The notes below the pieces were generated by a model. It did not search any database, was not told where the DNA came from, and saw only the letters and a program-made list of their open reading frames with translations. Below are positions 32,117 to 42,986 of a stretch of DNA of 64,000 bases, piece by piece. The position numbers were made by a program, and so were the translations under genes. Positions within the stretch are counted from its first letter, which is position 1. Every line of letters starts with the position of its first letter. Source of the stretch: Aricia agestis (Eukaryota; Arthropoda; Insecta; Lepidoptera; Lycaenidae); assembly GCF_905147365.1 (NCBI RefSeq), contig NC_056415.1, positions 14,898,001 through 14,962,000 of the forward strand. Direction: 5' to 3'.

Positions 32117-33717
32117 TAAATATAAATGGCCGACTCCGTACTCTACCTTCTGAATGATTCCACTTTTCACCTCTTTATTTTCTTGTTTTACTACTTACAT
32201 CAATATTTTTAAATCAATTTGCACAGGTCCAGACTAAGCTGAAGTCTCTGTTATAACTTATATTGGTATCTCGTTGATTATATGAAGGACATTATATTTA
32301 TATACACATGTATATGTGTATTGTGTATACTTATTTAATCCAGGATTCATTTTAACCCATATCTACTAAGGGCTCTTTCTAGCTGCATTCCAATACTGCA
32401 GAGTTGCGTATAAACTAATTTGATTGTCACGTGATTCATGACAATTTCCCTGAGCAATTTCCAAACTTCAAAGGAGCCAGACAAGATAAATGATCACCTC
32501 GCAGAGTCGTCAAATGTCAACGTGCATTCCCGCGCATACGTGCACTTTCAGGTATGACAGTAGACGTATAAATACTAGACGTTGCTTTTCGATTATCCCT
32601 CGGGAAAGTTCTGGTTTATGTCTTTTTCCGGGACTCATGATAATATATCTCCATACCTATCAAATTTGTCTCAGCGGATTAAGCGTGAAGTGATAACAGA
32701 TAAGAGACAAGAAATTAAGGCGACGCCTTGATAATTTGGCGGTAGCGATATCGATTTTTCTCAGCAATGACTTAAGCTAAGAAATTAAAGCTCATTGTCA
32801 GTATTCATCCTGTTTTTGTCTTTGAATCACCCATAGCATAACACGATTGGTCAACTTTTATAACACAGAATAATCAATCAAAAAGACCTCTGTAAAAAAA
32901 GGGATTTCTATTTTGCCAACAGAGAAGAGTGATTTAAGCTTCCAAAATTTGTACATAAATTGGTTCAAGCATACACTTTAATTTGCCCATAGCTTATATG
33001 AAGTGTATTTATGGTTTTTAAATTACGCGACAAAAATCATTTTGTCAATTACACCCTTTCCATTTTTTGCTGCTCCATTGCTTGTTTTCTATGAGAGGCC
33101 GGCCCGGCCTCAAATACATGCAAACTGATAACGTACCTTTCTTTCTATAAAATTAAACCAAATACAAGTTATTTTTATTGTTATCTAGACGTCTCAAAAG
33201 TCTATGCTGTGACCGACATTCCGTCTTTAATGGTAATGTGAATTTCGTTTCCGTGAATACTACAAGTTGCATCGAGTATCAGACACCTTTCGACCGTACA
33301 CAGCTATCATGACGTTTCTGCAAGCTCGTCATCATGCTCAAGCACCTAGATTTCTAGGGGAAGTAAGTTTTAAGGACTTTAGCTCAGAAAAGCTATAGTC
33401 TCTAGACTCTTCTACTCATTATTAAAATCCTTCATTTTTAAATGTTTGACTACTGTCTTTCGGAAAACAAACATTTCTTTGCAGATAATGGATAATATTA
33501 CCTATTTCTGCGCATACTTCGGTGCATATGGCACTCCGATGATGTCATGAACAAAATAGTCGTTGTGAAGTTCAGCAGGGTATATCTGTCGGCTGAATCA
33601 GAATGCAAGCATGCTGCATGCACTATGTTTAGCCGGGATGCCCATTGTCGAGATCTGGGGTACAGGCTATTCGCGTTGGGAACACTGAGTCACGCGTACA
33701 TAGCGTAAGTATTAACT
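32117..33717. other. Intergenic; one diverged short repeat and a spliced-looking pair
   Basis: 32598-32695 is a diverged minus-strand copy of the ATTATAAATGCG family (TCGGGAAAGTTCTGG, TATCTCCATACCTATC). At 33309-33362 an ATG-led stretch (MTFLQARHHAQAPRFLGE) ends at GAA/GTAAGT. An acceptor TTCTTTGCAG at 33475-33484 would continue it only 22 codons to a TGA. Coding is not supported. Confidence 0.3.
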
Positions 33718-33960
33718 AGATGATTTATCGCGCAGGAACCGTACAGTTTCGGGATAAAAAGTATCCTATGTCCTTTCCCGGAATACAAAGTATACCTACC
33801 ATACCAAAGACAGTTAATACCGTTGCGTCGAAATTCAAGCGGGAACCGTACATTTTCCGGGTTAAAAGGTATCCTATGTCCTTACCAAATTTCAGCACAA
33901 TCGATTCACCGGTTTGGGCGTGAAGAGGTAACAGATAGACACACATATTCGAATTTATAT
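33718..33960 (-). mobile_element. ATTATAAATGCG-type short repeat, copy 4 (two partly duplicated pieces)
   Basis: CTAGATGATTTATCGCGCAG, AAAAGTATCCTATGTCC, then a second AACCGTACATTTTCCGG, AAAGGTATCCTATGTCC and GGCGTGAAGAGGTAACAG. The internal segment occurs twice, so it is a duplicated or compound copy. Confidence 0.7.
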
Positions 33961-34127
33961 GACGGGCGCAACACTTCGGATATTTTTGGGATTATTTACT
34001 GTAGGTGCTGTACGTGCTTTCCGTAATGTTCCCCTATTATAATCATCAATTGATTAGTCTGTTTACACTTTATTCAAACGTAACAAAAGTAATTACAATA
34101 AATTAAGTCTAAACGATGTATTGCACC

Positions 34128-34559
34128 TAGGGTTGCCAGGTCGCTTAACCGAAAAGCCGGATAAAGCAGCCAGCTTGGCCGGACATTTCCCGCTATCGAG
34201 TACTTAGAATCAAACTCTTACTGCCGCACTCAGAGTGGAACATCAATTACTTAATTGTAATTAATTCAAAATTTTGATATAAGCTCCATACATTATCTAA
34301 ACTCTTAATTAAATTGAAGGTTAATCATAATTAAATGTCTCTGAGTACGGCGGTCAGTGTAGGAATACGTTCGTAATTTTCTTTTTTATTAAACATTTTT
34401 TACATTTTATTAGGTGTAAAACCTTCTAAAATTATTAGATTTTCATATAAAATTATTGATTCAAAGCTCTACAAAAGCCGGACTCCTCTTAATTTTGGCC
34501 GGACACGCAATCAAAAAGCCTGTCTGTGTTCGGCTTTATCCAGACGCCTGGCAACCCTA
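34128..34559. mobile_element. Non-autonomous hAT-type element with 8-bp target duplication, hosting a second MITE
   Basis: Ends TAGGGTTGCCAGG and CCTGGCAACCCTA are perfect 13-bp inverted repeats. Flanks are ATTGCACC (34120-34127) and ATTGCGCC (34560-34567), an 8-bp duplication with one difference. Subterminal pairs CCGGATAAAGC / GGCTTTATCC and GGCCGGACA occur on both sides. Another MITE sits inside at 34204-34372. Confidence 0.78.
34204..34372. mobile_element. MITE with CACTCAGAG ends, copy 2 (nested in hAT-type element)
   Basis: CTTACTGCCGCACTCAGAG faces CTCTGAGTACGGCGGTCAG; interior ATTAATTCAAAATTTTGATA, TTAATTAAATTGAAGG. Related to 14707-14833. Exact ends uncertain by a few bases. Confidence 0.7.
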
Positions 34560-34701
34560 ATTGCGCCATATTTAAGTAGATATCCAAACAGCCAACAGGT
34601 AAATTTGTCTAAATATACGTCATTGTTTTCACAACCAATACGGTCGAGTAGAGGGTGTATAGAGGATGAAACGGACATTTCAATGACAATGTTTGCACCT
34701 T

Positions 34702-34860
34702 AGGGTCAATTCAGACCGCAACGTGACGCGTAGATATGCATTTCTAAAGTACTGAATTCGTGAGACAGATTTCGTGAGCTTGAGACGTCTCGCAAATCTG
34801 TCAAATCCATACACATTTTAAAATGCATCTACGCGTCGCGTTGTGGTCTGAATTGACCCT
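34702..34860. mobile_element. Foldback MITE, GGGTCAATTCAGACC, copy 2
   Basis: Perfect outer ends AGGGTCAATTCAGACC and GGTCTGAATTGACCCT; inner arms GACGCGTAGAT / ATCTACGCGTCGCG. Same family as 26465-26632 and better preserved at the ends. Confidence 0.85.
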
Positions 34861-35651
34861 TTGGGTCAGCGCAGACAGAGAGGAATAATCCTCGCGCGGT
34901 CTCGGGCATGCACTTGAAAATAAACTTTAAAATTAATAAACTTTAAAGTTGCAATATCTTAAATTGGTAAAACTTTGGCAGCTCATATCTTTGAAATGTG
35001 ACACTTTACGTGGTTTTGTCCAAAATTATTTTTTGTTTGTATTAATGTTAGCTATCCATTTTTGAAAAAAAAAATCGTGAACACGAAAAAAAACAATAGC
35101 GGACAGTAAGTCAGCCAAAATCTTCATACCCCTTTGTAACATTAACAAAAGAATATAATAAATATTTATAAAAAACACTTGAGTGGCTGATATTAATTTT
35201 AATGTCCAGTTATAAACCAAAACCTTGAAACAGATAAAAGTTAGATAATATCTTTGAATTTTTAAAAGACTGACCTACATAATCATAAATTTTAATATAC
35301 ATATCAGAGATTTGTGTGTCTGGCTTTTTTCTTCAAAGGCGGAAATTAAAAACATTCAAAGGTTAGAGAATAACGGCGCACAGAAATTATTAACATCGAT
35401 AAAATATTGCTTTCAAAAATAGAATCTATTTCGATTTTCGAACATAAGATGCGTTGTTACTACAGCCAAATTATCAAGGCGTCGCCTTTAACAGCGAACA
35501 GTTAAGTGGGCGATCTAGTAAAAGCACGTTTCTTTCTTTGCACTCGTGCTCTTCACTCATAAATGCCCATAATATGTGAGACAAGACGATAACTTTTAAG
35601 TTTTTTAAAGAAAATCTCGTAAAATATGTAATTAATCAATATTATATTATT
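34861..35651. other. Intergenic, nothing recognised
   Basis: AT-rich DNA, no supported gene or repeat. Confidence 0.3.
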
Positions 35652-36016
35652 ACTAGCTGTTGCCCACGACTTCGTCCGCGTCAACATAGTATAATAACAA
35701 AGATGGATAGTCCGCTAACAAATATGAAAAAAGTAAACTATAACCTCCTCCTTTTTGGAAGTCGGTTAAAAAGTAGCCTAAGTTACACCTTACTATATCA
35801 GTTATCTACCAAAAAAAAGTCCCGACAAAATAGCTCCAGCCGTTTCAGAGATTAGCTGGAACAAACAGACAGACAGACAGACATAAAGACAAAAATTGTA
35901 AAAAATGTTATTTTGGTGTCTGTACCGTCTAAATATTCATATGCAAGTAGTAAAAACGGTTCTTTCAATATTACAAACAGACACTCCAATTTTATTTATA
36001 TTATGTATGTATAGAT
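35652..36016 (+). mobile_element. CCCGCGACTTCGTCCGCGT-type repeat, copy 2
   Basis: Begins CTAGCTGTTGCCCACGAC and is co-linear with 17537-17891 to TATTTATATTATGTATGTATAG. Differences are few and scattered. Confidence 0.78.
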
Positions 36017-36350
36017 TTGTTACGAAATCCATCCTCGGTAATTTTTATCATGTATTAAAATAATGATACGGTTGAAATTATATACTAAGTATAATATATA
36101 CCTACGATCTATACTTTATTTTTTATTCTATTAAAGAACTATAAAGTCTGTCGTACATTGCAAAGTTGAAAATAATGTTTGGTTTTATTCACAGATTTCA
36201 GAAGTAATTATTATTGCCATTAAACCAAACATAACACATCATTATTAACTCAAGTGTCTAAACACACTAGGACGAAAAAACGCGGCCGAAGTTCAGCATG
36301 ATTACGCCTGCAATGTATTTTAAATTACCGATGACACACCATGCCGAAAT

Positions 36351-36432
36351 TATAGTCTGTCAGTGAAGAAATTAAAAAGTGGCAACATCGTAGCGTCATC
36401 CCTTTTTTCTTAGATTGATTTGACAGACTATA
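36351..36432. mobile_element. TATAGTCTGTCA foldback MITE, internally deleted copy
   Basis: TATAGTCTGTCAGTGAAG, AAAAAGTGGCAACATCGTAG, TCATCCCTTTTTTCTTAGAT then directly TTTGACAGACTATA. The larger copy at 49085-49222 has both arms; this one lost most of the second arm. Confidence 0.72.
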
Positions 36433-36731
36433 CGTCGCTACTCGCGTATAATATAGGTATTATGTGCGTAGCGCATTGCTGACGTAAACATGCCGAGCTT
36501 CGCCCGCGTATTTTAGGCCTAGTGTGTTTAGACACTAAGGCTGTTGGTCGATCATTAACTTCTGTCGAAGTAATTAATTGCCATAAACATAATTAAAAAA
36601 ACTGACTGATGACAGCCGGCAATTACAGCGCGGGAAAAGCATTAGTTTCCCGCCAGTTCAAGGTGAAAGGACTTCACCCCCGGCGGATTCTATTTTTGAA
36701 TTCGGCAAATTCAGCCAAGAATCCGGCGAAT
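36433..36731. other. Intergenic, nothing recognised
   Basis: A short G/C-richer stretch at 36605-36730 has an open frame on the plus strand (77 codons) without family likeness. It runs into the TTAA element. Confidence 0.3.
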
Positions 36732-37212
36732 TTAAGAGGATTCCACACCGCCATTTTTTCCATACAAACGTTGTCCCCTGTTTCCTCCCTGGATAATGCT
36801 AGTAGAGTTATAATTTTTTTCCTGAATATCTACGGCCACTAATACAATGTCCCTATGTTTTCTTTTTTTTCATAATTTAATTATTAAATAAGATATGAAC
36901 GTTCAAAAACCCAAAAAAATGGCCAGATTTTCCACTGTGTTCAAACGTCCAGAAAACAGATTTGGATAGATTATACAAAAAAAGCAAAACATAGGAACAC
37001 AGCTCAAGCCTTTTTTTAATCTTTAATGAAAAAAGTACTTAAATCGGTTAAGTTTTGGAGAAGGAATCAGGGGACAACGAATCGATGATTTTCTGGATTT
37101 TCTGCAGTTGTCTCTATCGCGTTCTGCGGTATAGGCTTAAGGTAAGGGAGACAGCTATAGATATTACACGTACTTTTTTTTCATTTCTCTAGCCGCTGTG
37201 GTATCCTCTTAA
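36732..37212 (-). mobile_element. TTAA-flanked non-autonomous element, copy 2
   Basis: Inverted relative to 4919-5392 and co-linear over its whole length. TTAA at both ends, TTAAGAGGATTCC and GGTATCCTCTTAA. Two clean copies with the same borders confirm the element limits. Confidence 0.82.
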
Positions 37213-37246
37213 GGAGGTGTGACTCAGGCGCGCGCGTGCCAGACGC

Positions 37247-37307
37247 CATTTTCATTTCCGAACCACTTTTAACAAAATTTGTTAAAAGTGGTTCGGAAAT
37301 GAAAATG
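37247..37307. repeat. Perfect palindrome, 30-bp arms
   Basis: CATTTTCATTTCCGAACCAC and onward pairs base for base with the second half around one central A. No mismatch was seen in 30 positions. Confidence 0.85.
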
Positions 37308-37309
37308 AA

Positions 37310-37364
37310 AATATTATTTTTAATGACATCGTTATTTAATAACGATGTCATTAAAAATAATATT
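37310..37364. repeat. Second perfect palindrome, 27-bp arms
   Basis: AATATTATTTTTAATGACAT and onward pairs perfectly with the other half around one central T. Separated from the previous palindrome by 2 bp. Confidence 0.85.
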
Positions 37365-37825
37365 ATACTTAAGATATGTGAAATCATCAGATTGTGTGTA
37401 AATAAGTGACAATTAATAATTCTAAAATTACATAGTTTCTGTACCGTTTTTTTTGCAATCGCGTAAACGTTTCAAAGGAGTTACATCTTAAAATAAAAGC
37501 CTGGTAGTTAATTTAAATGATTAGCTCTTTGTATATATTCATAGAAGGTTCCGAACAAAAAAATTTATGAGAGAGGTTTTGGATTCGAAGTGCAAAAGCA
37601 TTTATAGACGTATAATATAATAGACATTCCATGTCGAATTCGATGGCTCTTCCGAGTTAGCGTAGAACTCATTAACGTACAAATGTGATGTCAACGTTGC
37701 GCTTTTAATTTTTTTGCGCTCTGGATAGTAACTGTCTGCACAGAACTTAAAGTAAAACAATAAAAATATAATATAAAGCATAGGAATTTATTGGTAGCAC
37801 TAACATTTCGGTCTCTAAAGAGACC
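37365..37825. other. Intergenic, nothing recognised
   Basis: AT-rich DNA. Confidence 0.3.
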
Positions 37826-38012
37826 CATTCACAGGACACGGCAGGACGTGCCGTGCAGTCCTGCCGTGAATGGGCCCTTTAAGGGCCTGTTTCACCACGA
37901 TCTGATCTGAGTACCGAATAGGCTATTCAAAACTTTTTGGCAGATTCTCCATACTTCATCTGTCAAGTTAAGCGGTGAATAGCCTATTCGGCACTTATCA
38001 GGAAGTGGTGAA
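37826..38012. mobile_element. Two adjacent small foldback elements
   Basis: 37826-37882: CCCATTCACAGGACACGGCA faces TGCCGTGAATGGG via GGACGTGCCGTGCAGTCC. 37883-38012: GGGCCTGTTTCACCACG, CCGAATAGGCTATTCA face TGAATAGCCTATTCGG and CAGGAAGTGGTGAAGG. Confidence 0.65.
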
Positions 38013-38527
38013 GGTTATAAGTATAAGTATTATGTTTTGTGACTACTTTTTTATCTTTCTTACCTTTTCTACCTCTCGTTCAATCCCCTTACATACATAA
38101 ATTATTACAACCCATGACTCATGAGTCATGACTCGTCATGCAATTTTTGACCGACAGATTCGATGCAATCCTTTGCTTTCTGCATTGTAAACTGGTCTTT
38201 TAGCCAAGACGTTTTCTTTGATATTGACATAAGCGTTCCATAATAATATGAAGTTGACTTTCGACTCGTGTAATGTGAATTCCATACATTTTGATCGGCA
38301 ATTCTATAAAGTAACGATAAAGAGAAGGTCTTAGCTAAAGGGCCTGTTTATTCTGCCAACACGTGGGGCAATATAAACAAATGCCTACTGAGAAGTCGCA
38401 GCTGGATGCTGTCCAACATATTATGATCTAATGACAAACATATGGCCATAGAATAGTTAGAGACCAAGGATTAACATAGCACATTTATTATTAGCTTTAT
38501 ATAGTTTCAATTCATTTAGATCTAAAT
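38013..38527. other. Intergenic, nothing recognised
   Basis: AT-rich DNA without gene or clear repeat. Confidence 0.3.
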
Positions 38528-38717
38528 CCATACTAATATTATAAATGCGAAAGTGTGTCGGCCTGTCTGACTGTCTGTTAAATAAATGTACCATTTTTGA
38601 TAAAATTTATGACTACACAACATTGAATAAAGAGAAAGGACATAGATTACTTTCCAGTGTACTCCCGCGCGATAAACTAATTTTTGCGCAACGAAGTTGC
38701 GAGCATCAATTACTAGT
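38528..38717 (+). mobile_element. ATTATAAATGCG-type short repeat, copy 5
   Basis: CATACTAATATTATAAATGCG through GAAAGGACATAGATTAC, CCCGCGCGATAAACTAATTT, GCAACGAAGTTGCGAGCATC and TACTAGTC. Confidence 0.75.
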
Positions 38718-38900
38718 CTAAAGGCTCTCTAAAGGCTGCGTTTCCACCAGACATGTGTTGCGAACAATGTGTTTTCAAGATCCAATAGCATCGCCGTGCT
38801 GAGCGATGTCACGGCAAGGTCACGTCAATGAAGCGATTCTATTGGTTCTCAAAAACACATACCTCGCAACACATCAGTCTCTGGTGGAAACGTAGTCTTT
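38718..38900. repeat. Foldback element, GTTTCCACCAGA / TCTGGTGGAAAC
   Basis: GGCTGCGTTTCCACCAGACA, TGTGTTGCGAAC on the left face CGCAACACATCAG, CTCTGGTGGAAACG on the right, about 160 bp in all. Confidence 0.65.
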
Positions 38901-40740
38901 GTGTTAACATAATTTAAATATTATGTTTTATTAAGTATATTTTATTAAACACTGCCTGACGAACGCGGTTAATAAGTGTCATCTAAATTGGTAGCATTAT
39001 AGCCGCCCAATATAGCGCTTAACGCTTATTCTATCGTAATTAGATGACAGAAATCGGTCCTCTGCTTTGTGTGAATATTGCCAAGTTAGTATAAAGTTGG
39101 TCCCGGTAGATTTGGCATCTATTTAGTGCCAAGAAATGATCTCTAACCTAAATTATATTATTTAAAAGATAATATTAAATATTTAAGCGCGAAACAAAAC
39201 CGAGTTTATGTACGTCTCTCAAACCACCTAGTATGAAATAGTCTTTGATATCTTTTTGCATATAAATAAATATAAGTTACTAAAACCGATTTTAATGCAG
39301 TTTTTAACCCGCGATCACTCGCGCTATGAGCATTTTGCTCACAGTAAATTTAAAACATGGGCCATTTTGTCATAACAATTATGTGTATGGCCATCGTTTC
39401 CTCAGTAGCTAGCTAAGTATTGTTTCGTCTCCCACCCCTGGATACAGATAACTTCTCGCCAGGGTGCACTTTTGAAGACGAATGCAAGAGGAATTTTCGT
39501 AAAGGCGATTTTTATTAAATTCTTATAAAAGAAATTCTTTTAATCGTTTTTTAAGATTTAAATGATAAAATCTCAAAAACTATTTAAATAAAGAATATTA
39601 TTTTGAGAAAGACGTTAGATAATACGAAATTATTTGTACAAACTACAAAACTATTTATCAGCAGATTAGTTCCCCGGGACTAAATATATTTTAGTTAATT
39701 TTAGTAGTGACTAAATAGTGCTAATAACGTTAAGGTAATTAGTGAGTACGTCAAGCCGTAACTCGGTGCAGAGACCTCCCACTACATCACATGATTCAAG
39801 CGTTTTAATGTAAAGGAACATGTTCATGATATTCTTCCTACTCCTGTTTTCTTCTAACTAATTTCGTTGTAAGGCAGCTTTAGTATGTGACTCGGCCTCC
39901 CTGAGATCAAAGGATTTTCGTGGTTAGATACCGCTATCGATCCTGGTGACACGGGAAATACTGTGGTGGGTAGTGGTGGCTGGTGGGCCATTATAAATAG
40001 GGATATTATTAAATGCACATCAGAATATTTTTTCAGCACACTACCTTAACTCCGCTAATTAACTGAATGCATACCAGAAAAACTAATGCTGATCAAAAAA
40101 AACAATTGATTAACTGAACATGTCCTTCAAAAAAAACTTAAACATCATACAAAACGAGACGACCTTTATAACCGAATTCACACCAAAAATATAGTTCATA
40201 CATCGGATTTATTATTTGTAAAACTAAAATTTAAATTGTTTATCAAAAATACTAACTTGCACTCTAAATTGGACAATCTTACAACGGAATTTCTAAAAAC
40301 GATATCGAAAGGTGCACCACATTAAAATCAATTTCTATTATCAAAACAAGTCTACAAATAGACAAATCTGCAACTAAAATATTTTTAACCTAACTTTATT
40401 TTCTTTTTGTTTCTCTGTCTTACTGAAAACATGTTGAGGCCTCCTCATCTAACGCTGCACTCACAGTTGCGCTCGCTCTTTACTCTTTAGCGACCACAGA
40501 TATATCTTGATCTATTTCTGTGTTAGCGACAAAGATTTTTGGTGATTATGATGAGATATGGTGAAAGATTTTATCATTCCAAAACTATATAATTCAAGGT
40601 TTCTTGATAAAAATTAAAAATTAAGAAAAAATATCAAAATTCACTACTGTATTGTATGTGTATGGGTTAATAAATTTATTAATGATTCTTAAATAATTAA
40701 TAGCAATGTTGGCCCAATACGACTTGATTGGGTTAGGTTA
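38901..40740. other. Intergenic, nothing recognised
   Basis: 1.8 kb of AT-rich DNA. No ORF of convincing composition, no tRNA and no clear repeat seen. Confidence 0.3.
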
Positions 40741-40840
40741 GGCGGGATCGTAGCGCAGCGTAGCTCCCGCCTTAGCCATCGTGGTTATTTTTTGTGAACC
40801 ACCCAGAAGTAGGAGCCCCGCGTAGCGGGGCTCCGTCCAC
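40741..40840 (+). repeat. GC-rich double hairpin segment
   Basis: GCGGGATCGTAGC...GCTCCCGC and then the palindrome GGAGCCCCGC-GTA-GCGGGGCTCC. The following GGTAAGGAACCCTTTGTGCG resembles the ends of a common lepidopteran repeat, so this is probably part of a mobile element, not a gene. Confidence 0.5.
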
Positions 40841-41580
40841 TCATAATTGAAGCCAGTTGTTTTTTTCTTTTTTTTCTTTAGTAGCTTGTCAACCCCTAGA
40901 ATGCAATTCCTAAGCGGTAAGGAACCCTTTGTGCGCGAATCCGACTCGCTCTTTGCCGATTGTTTATTATTATTGTTTATAAACTGAGTTACCATTCACT
41001 ATGCCAAAGTTCAGTCCATGTTAAATTAGCACTTGATGATTTTTATGTGTTCTTAATTATATGAAAAAAACAGATTAAATTGGGTTTTATTTAGAATAAA
41101 TGATGTTCCTAAAAGCAATTTAGGTGATGGTTTTCCTTTAAAAAGTTGTAGTATGTTTGTTGAACTAAGGAATTGTAAGATATACTATTTTAATAATAGT
41201 TATTCTTTCAGTAAAACAGTTTCGCAAATAACTTTAAATAGTATGCTGAATTCGCATTATTTAGTGAATTTTTGGTGAAACTTTCAAATATTTTGATCGA
41301 GAAAATGGAATATACAGATATTGATTTTAAATACATGCCTTATAAATATAGTCATGTTCATGAAGATTTGTTTGACATGAGGTGTACACTGTGTATAATA
41401 GTTTGTATAATAGTGTACGAAAAATACGAAAAAATACCCTGCAATATTTTTTCCTATCAGTTTATTGTCCAACTGAAGGAACCCCCAGCCACGAGCGCCA
41501 AGCACACCGATCTTGGAAAGCAATATTTCTTACTGGATGATTCCGTTCCACCAAAACTCGTTTATCGCGCGGGAAACTTT
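40841..41580. other. Intergenic, nothing recognised
   Basis: The plus frame 41272-41733 is open for 153 codons. It runs straight into a foldback MITE and has no family likeness, so it is not called as a gene. Confidence 0.3.
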
Positions 41581-41767
41581 CGGGTGTGTGAAAGTAGCAG
41601 TGCTGATAAAGCATTTTTTTACATTTGTGTGGACAGGCGCTCCAGCGTCATAAACTTTCAAAAGTTTAAAAAGTTACTGTTTCAGCGCTGCTACTTCCAC
41701 AGCGAACTCTATAATAGGTCATACACACCCTAAAGTTTAATCACTTAGTTTTGTTACACCCTGTATA
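41581..41767. mobile_element. Foldback MITE, TACAGGGTGT family, copy 4 (left end lost)
   Basis: GGGTGTGTGAAAGTAGCAGT on the left; CAGCGCTGCTACTTCCACAG, TACACACCCTAAAGTTTAAT, GTTTTGTTACACCCTGTA on the right. The text just before it (CGTTTATCGCGCGGGAA) is a piece of the ATTATAAATGCG family. Confidence 0.68.
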
Positions 41768-41920
41768 GTGTATGTTCACTTGATGAGTATTGAGTAACGA
41801 TTGTGTTGCTAGTTACCCGGTTTTCTATCCACCGGGTTACTTCCGAAAAAGGACATAGGATAATTTGTGAGTTGTGACAAAATTCGTAGATTCCACGCAT
41901 AAAAGAATTATACGTTATAC

Positions 41921-42236
41921 GTGGGGGAGCCATGTGGCACGAATGGGCTGGCTCGACCGGAGAAATACCACGTTCTCACAGAAAACCAGCGTGAAATAGC
42001 GCTTGCGCTGTGTTTCGCCGAGTGAGTGAGTTTACCGGAGGCCCAATCCCCTACCCTATTCCCTTCCCTACCCTCCCCTATTCCCTTCCCTTTCCATCCA
42101 TACCCTCCCCTATTACCCTATTCCCTCTTAAAAGGCCAGTAACGCACCTGCAGCTCTTCTGATGCTGCGAGTGTCCATGGGCGACGGATGTTGCTTTCCA
42201 ACAGGTGACCCGTTTGCTCGTTTGTCCCCTTATTTC
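41921..42236 (+). mobile_element. Lepidopteran SINE-like repeat, copy 7
   Basis: GTGGGGGAGCCATG to CCCCTTATTTCTATC; head slightly deleted (GCATG-TTCGGCAC shortened), tail without a long A-run. Confidence 0.82.
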
Positions 42237-42280
42237 TATCTAGGATATAATTAAAACTTTCTCCTTTCTTTCACATACAG

Positions 42281-42392
42281 TATGCAAGGCCTCTTATACG
42301 CCACGTAAGGGATCGCCTACAGGCCATTGAAAAAATTGGCAGATACATTCGCACGTTGGGTACAGAAATAGACGCTATTGCTGAGAAAACAG
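42281..42392 (+). CDS. Unrecognised candidate exon
   Basis: A good acceptor (CTTTCTTTCACATACAG) is followed by 37 open codons (YARPLIRHVRDRLQAIEKIG then RYIRTLGTEIDAIAEKT), ending at a possible donor CAG/GTGTTT. The other two frames contain stops. The text is charged and amphipathic, unlike translated repeat DNA. The gene is unknown, and no partner exon was found within the window. Reading through the donor continues 18 codons into hydrophobic text before a stop. Confidence 0.33.
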
Positions 42393-42654
42393 GTGTTTTT
42401 CTGATGTATATTTTTGGACCGTATGTTTCCATTGTTTTCACGTATTGCGTAGTATTTTTTAAGGTTTCGGTAAAGGAACATTAGGAATGTTTGTAAAGAC
42501 AAATGGATAAAAATCAAAGTTGTTTCTTATCTGTCAGTTACCACAATATGATCTAAAGTTTAAGTTAGTTTGTAGAGTAAATGTTCTGACAGAGCATTTT
42601 GTCCATGTGTATTCGACAATCTCAACAGCGAAGCTAGAATTTAAAACTGCAAAG

Positions 42655-42986
42655 GAGCTCCCTCACCGGGAGCATTTGCTTGCAGTATAACGTTACAGAG
42701 TCGAGCATTGAAATGCGCACCTTGTAATAATACAAAACCGAGCATTACAATGCGCACCTTGTAACGATACAGTGTGTAATACCTTGATACAACTCGTAAC
42801 ATCAACTAGCTATATGGAATGCTCAAAGTCGAATGATACATTACATGCGAATGCTCGTCAGTCAGGGGGGTAGTATTGTAATGTAATGCTCAATGTCGAA
42901 TCTTTAATGTTACATTACACGTGTAATGTAATTCTCAAAATGAATCTATAATGTTACATTACAAGTGAATGCTCGCGGTGAGGAAG
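42655..42986. mobile_element. Inverted-repeat element with iterated AATGCTC / ATTACA motifs
   Basis: The left end GCTCCCTCACCGGGAGCATT faces AATGCTCGCGGTGAGGAAGC at the right. Inside, CGAGCATTGAAATGCGCACC and CGAGCATTACAATGCGCACC form a direct repeat, and TGTTACATTACA recurs. Confidence 0.6.

Noticed and set aside
33309..33560. Two-exon mini-gene from ATG 33309 spliced to 33485
   Set aside because: It gives only about 40 residues, no homology recognised, and the second part stops early; insufficient support.
41272..41733. 153-codon ORF
   Set aside because: Its second half is a foldback MITE and a piece of another repeat, so the open frame is a chance product.
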